Source of the DNA: Frondihabitans sp.
GTDB lineage: Bacteria > Actinomycetota > Actinomycetes > Actinomycetales > Microbacteriaceae
Length of the DNA stretch: 21,868 bases
NCBI GenBank assembly: GCA_025464735.1
Contig: JAODMX010000479.1
Span: 1 to 21,868, forward strand
Direction: 5' to 3'
Numbering within the stretch: the first letter of the stretch is position 1; each line of letters starts with the position of its first letter. The position numbers were made by a program, and so were the translations under genes. The notes below the pieces were generated by a model. It was not told the origin of the DNA and did not search any database. It saw nothing but the letters and a program-made list of their open reading frames with translations. Of this stretch, positions 21,131 through 21,868 are shown in pieces.

Positions 21131-21808
21131 ATGCCGACCGAGACGGATATCCCCCGGATCCGGGTCGTCCTCGCCGACGACTCCACCCTCCTCCGCGAAG
21201 GGCTCGCACGACTCTTCGACGAAGCAGGATTCGAGGTCGTGGCCCTCTACGACTCGGCCGAGCCGCTGCTCGCCGAGCTCGACACCACGCATCCCGATGT
21301 GGCGGTCCTCGACATCCGCATGCCGCCGACGTTCCGTGACGAGGGCGTCCGTGCGGCCGTCGCCCTGAAGCGCGACCATCCTGCCGTGGGCGTCCTCCTG
21401 CTCAGCCAATACGCCGAGGTCGATTACGCCACCGAGCTGATGGAGAACGGTCACGGCGGCGTCGGCTACCTCCTGAAAGACCGGGTCTCGTCACTCACTG
21501 CGCTGCGTGATTCCGTGCTGCGGATCGTCGACGGCGGCACCGTCATCGACGAGGACATCGTGCGCGAACTACTGGCTCGACGACGCGATCCGCTCGAGTC
21601 ACTCTCTCCGCGCGAGCTCGAGGTGCTCTCGCTGATGGCCGAGGGCAAGACGAATCAGGCCATTGCCGACGATCTCCACGTGGTCGTCGGCTCGGTCGAG
21701 AAGCACAGCACCGCGATCTTCCAGAAGCTCGGCCTCGATGCCGGAGGCAGCTCGCACCGTCGCGTGCTCGCCGTGCTCGCGTGGCTGCAGCATCGCCCTC
21801 TGCGGTGA
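21131..21808 (+). CDS. LuxR/NarL-family response regulator (second two-component system)
   Basis: A 225-residue response regulator. The receiver has D16-D17, the phospho-acceptor D61 in VAVLDIRMPP, S92 and K116 in GYLLKDRV. The LuxR-type helix-turn-helix is near 158-215, with LSPRELEVLSLMAEGKTNQAIADDL and SVEKHSTAIFQKLGL; the VEKH recognition-helix form is common in this actinobacterial subgroup. It is the last gene of the DedA-kinase-regulator unit and should be the partner of the kinase directly upstream. It starts at ATG 21131, four bases after the kinase stop. Target promoters are unknown. The inverted repeat just downstream is more likely a TetR-type site. Confidence 0.93.
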   Translation: MPTETDIPRIRVVLADDSTLLREGLARLFDEAGFEVVALYDSAEPLLAELDTTHPDVAVLDIRMPPTFRDEGVRAAVALKRDHPAVGVLLLSQYAEVDYATELMENGHGGVGYLLKDRVSSLTALRDSVLRIVDGGTVIDEDIVRELLARRRDPLESLSPRELEVLSLMAEGKTNQAIADDLHVVVGSVEKHSTAIFQKLGLDAGGSSHRRVLAVLAWLQHRPLR

Positions 21809-21816
21809 ACTCCTCG

Positions 21817-21849
21817 TCACGAACACGTTCGTGACGAACGTGTTCGTGA
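21817..21849. promoter_or_regulatory. 33-bp inverted repeat (double operator) over the promoter at the right edge
   Basis: Two 16-base arms, TCACGAACACGTTCGT (21817-21832) and its exact reverse complement (21834-21849), flank a single G. Each arm is also a palindrome around a two-base centre: CACGAAC-AC-GTTCGTG and ACGAAC-GT-GTTCGT. The array thus looks like two adjacent dimer sites. It ends directly at the TATAGT -10 box and covers the -35 position, so a bound protein would block transcription of the gene starting at 21862. The pattern is typical of autoregulated TetR-type repressors. Confidence 0.7.
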
Positions 21850-21855
21850 TATAGT
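21850..21855 (+). promoter_or_regulatory. -10 box (TATAGT) of a probable leaderless promoter at the right edge
   Basis: TATAGT, close to the ideal -10 sequence, begins right after the 33-bp inverted repeat and ends six bases before the ATG at 21862. The position 17 bases upstream lies inside the repeat (around 21827-21833). Confidence 0.6.
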
Positions 21856-21861
21856 GAAGTC

Positions 21862-21868
21862 ATGGCAA
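21862..21868 (+). CDS. Start of a gene cut by the window edge
   Basis: ATG at 21862 followed by GCA (Met-Ala) is the likely start of a further plus-strand gene, placed six bases after a strong -10 box. Only seven bases are visible, so nothing can be said of the protein directly. The operator over its promoter suggests a tightly regulated gene, perhaps a TetR- or MarR-type repressor controlling itself or an efflux gene. Confidence 0.45.

Noticed and set aside
1..21868. tRNA, rRNA, riboswitch or insertion-sequence features
   Set aside because: No cloverleaf-like sequence, conserved rRNA block, known aptamer pattern, transposase gene or flanking target duplication was recognised by eye; a covariance-model scan was not possible.

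Overview
The window is GC-rich (about 70 percent) and densely coding. GTG and TTG starts are common, 1-4 nt stop/start overlaps are frequent, and many genes appear leaderless. The protein families fit an actinobacterium, probably of the Microbacteriaceae; that placement is inferred from gene style and was not tested by search. No rRNA, tRNA, CRISPR array, insertion sequence or phage gene was seen. All 19 complete genes look intact, and a twentieth begins at the right edge.

Layout. 80-1105 (+) is a GH18-type lipoprotein. 1256-4910 (-) is a four-gene unit: ABC ATPase, ABC-2 permease, NarL-type histidine kinase and LuxR-type response regulator. Upstream of it is a TetR-type regulator (5154-5831, -) that resembles gamma-butyrolactone receptors. 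The 243-bp gap between the regulator and the ABC genes holds two strong palindromes and an 11-bp stem-loop. 5956-7047 (+) is glycerate 2-kinase, convergent with a GH25 lysozyme that follows an Old Yellow Enzyme gene (7069-9070, -). 9141-10729 (-) is a PRC-barrel protein coupled to a class C beta-lactamase-like hydrolase. 10810-12677 (-) is a nucleoside hydrolase/ribokinase pair for nucleoside salvage. A structured divergent region with a 12-bp inverted repeat and a perfect 19-bp tandem duplication leads to a small SUKH-4-like protein (12877-13338, +). Then come a TAP-type alpha/beta hydrolase (-), an SRPBCC protein (+), and an MFS transporter behind a tyrosine phosphatase (both -). Divergent from the phosphatase is a histidine/phenylalanine ammonia-lyase homologue (17517-19031, +). 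The last block (19157-21808, +) is DedA, a second histidine kinase and a second LuxR-type regulator. At the right edge a 33-bp near-perfect inverted repeat covers the promoter of a gene that starts at 21862.

How parts work together. The 1256-5831 block reads as an exporter with its own signalling pair, probably gated by the adjacent TetR-type protein. The nucleoside hydrolase releases ribose, which the ribokinase phosphorylates. The DedA block looks like an envelope-linked two-component system.

Most unusual points: (1) the ammonia-lyase homologue has Ala-Ala-Gly where the Ala-Ser-Gly triad normally forms the MIO cofactor, and several other active-site residues are also replaced; (2) the double palindrome over a leaderless promoter at the right edge; (3) the layered operator/leader architecture before the ABC operon; (4) an orphan SUKH-like gene behind tandem repeats. 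A recurring TAnnnT box 6-7 nt before the start codon suggests leaderless transcription at seven genes.
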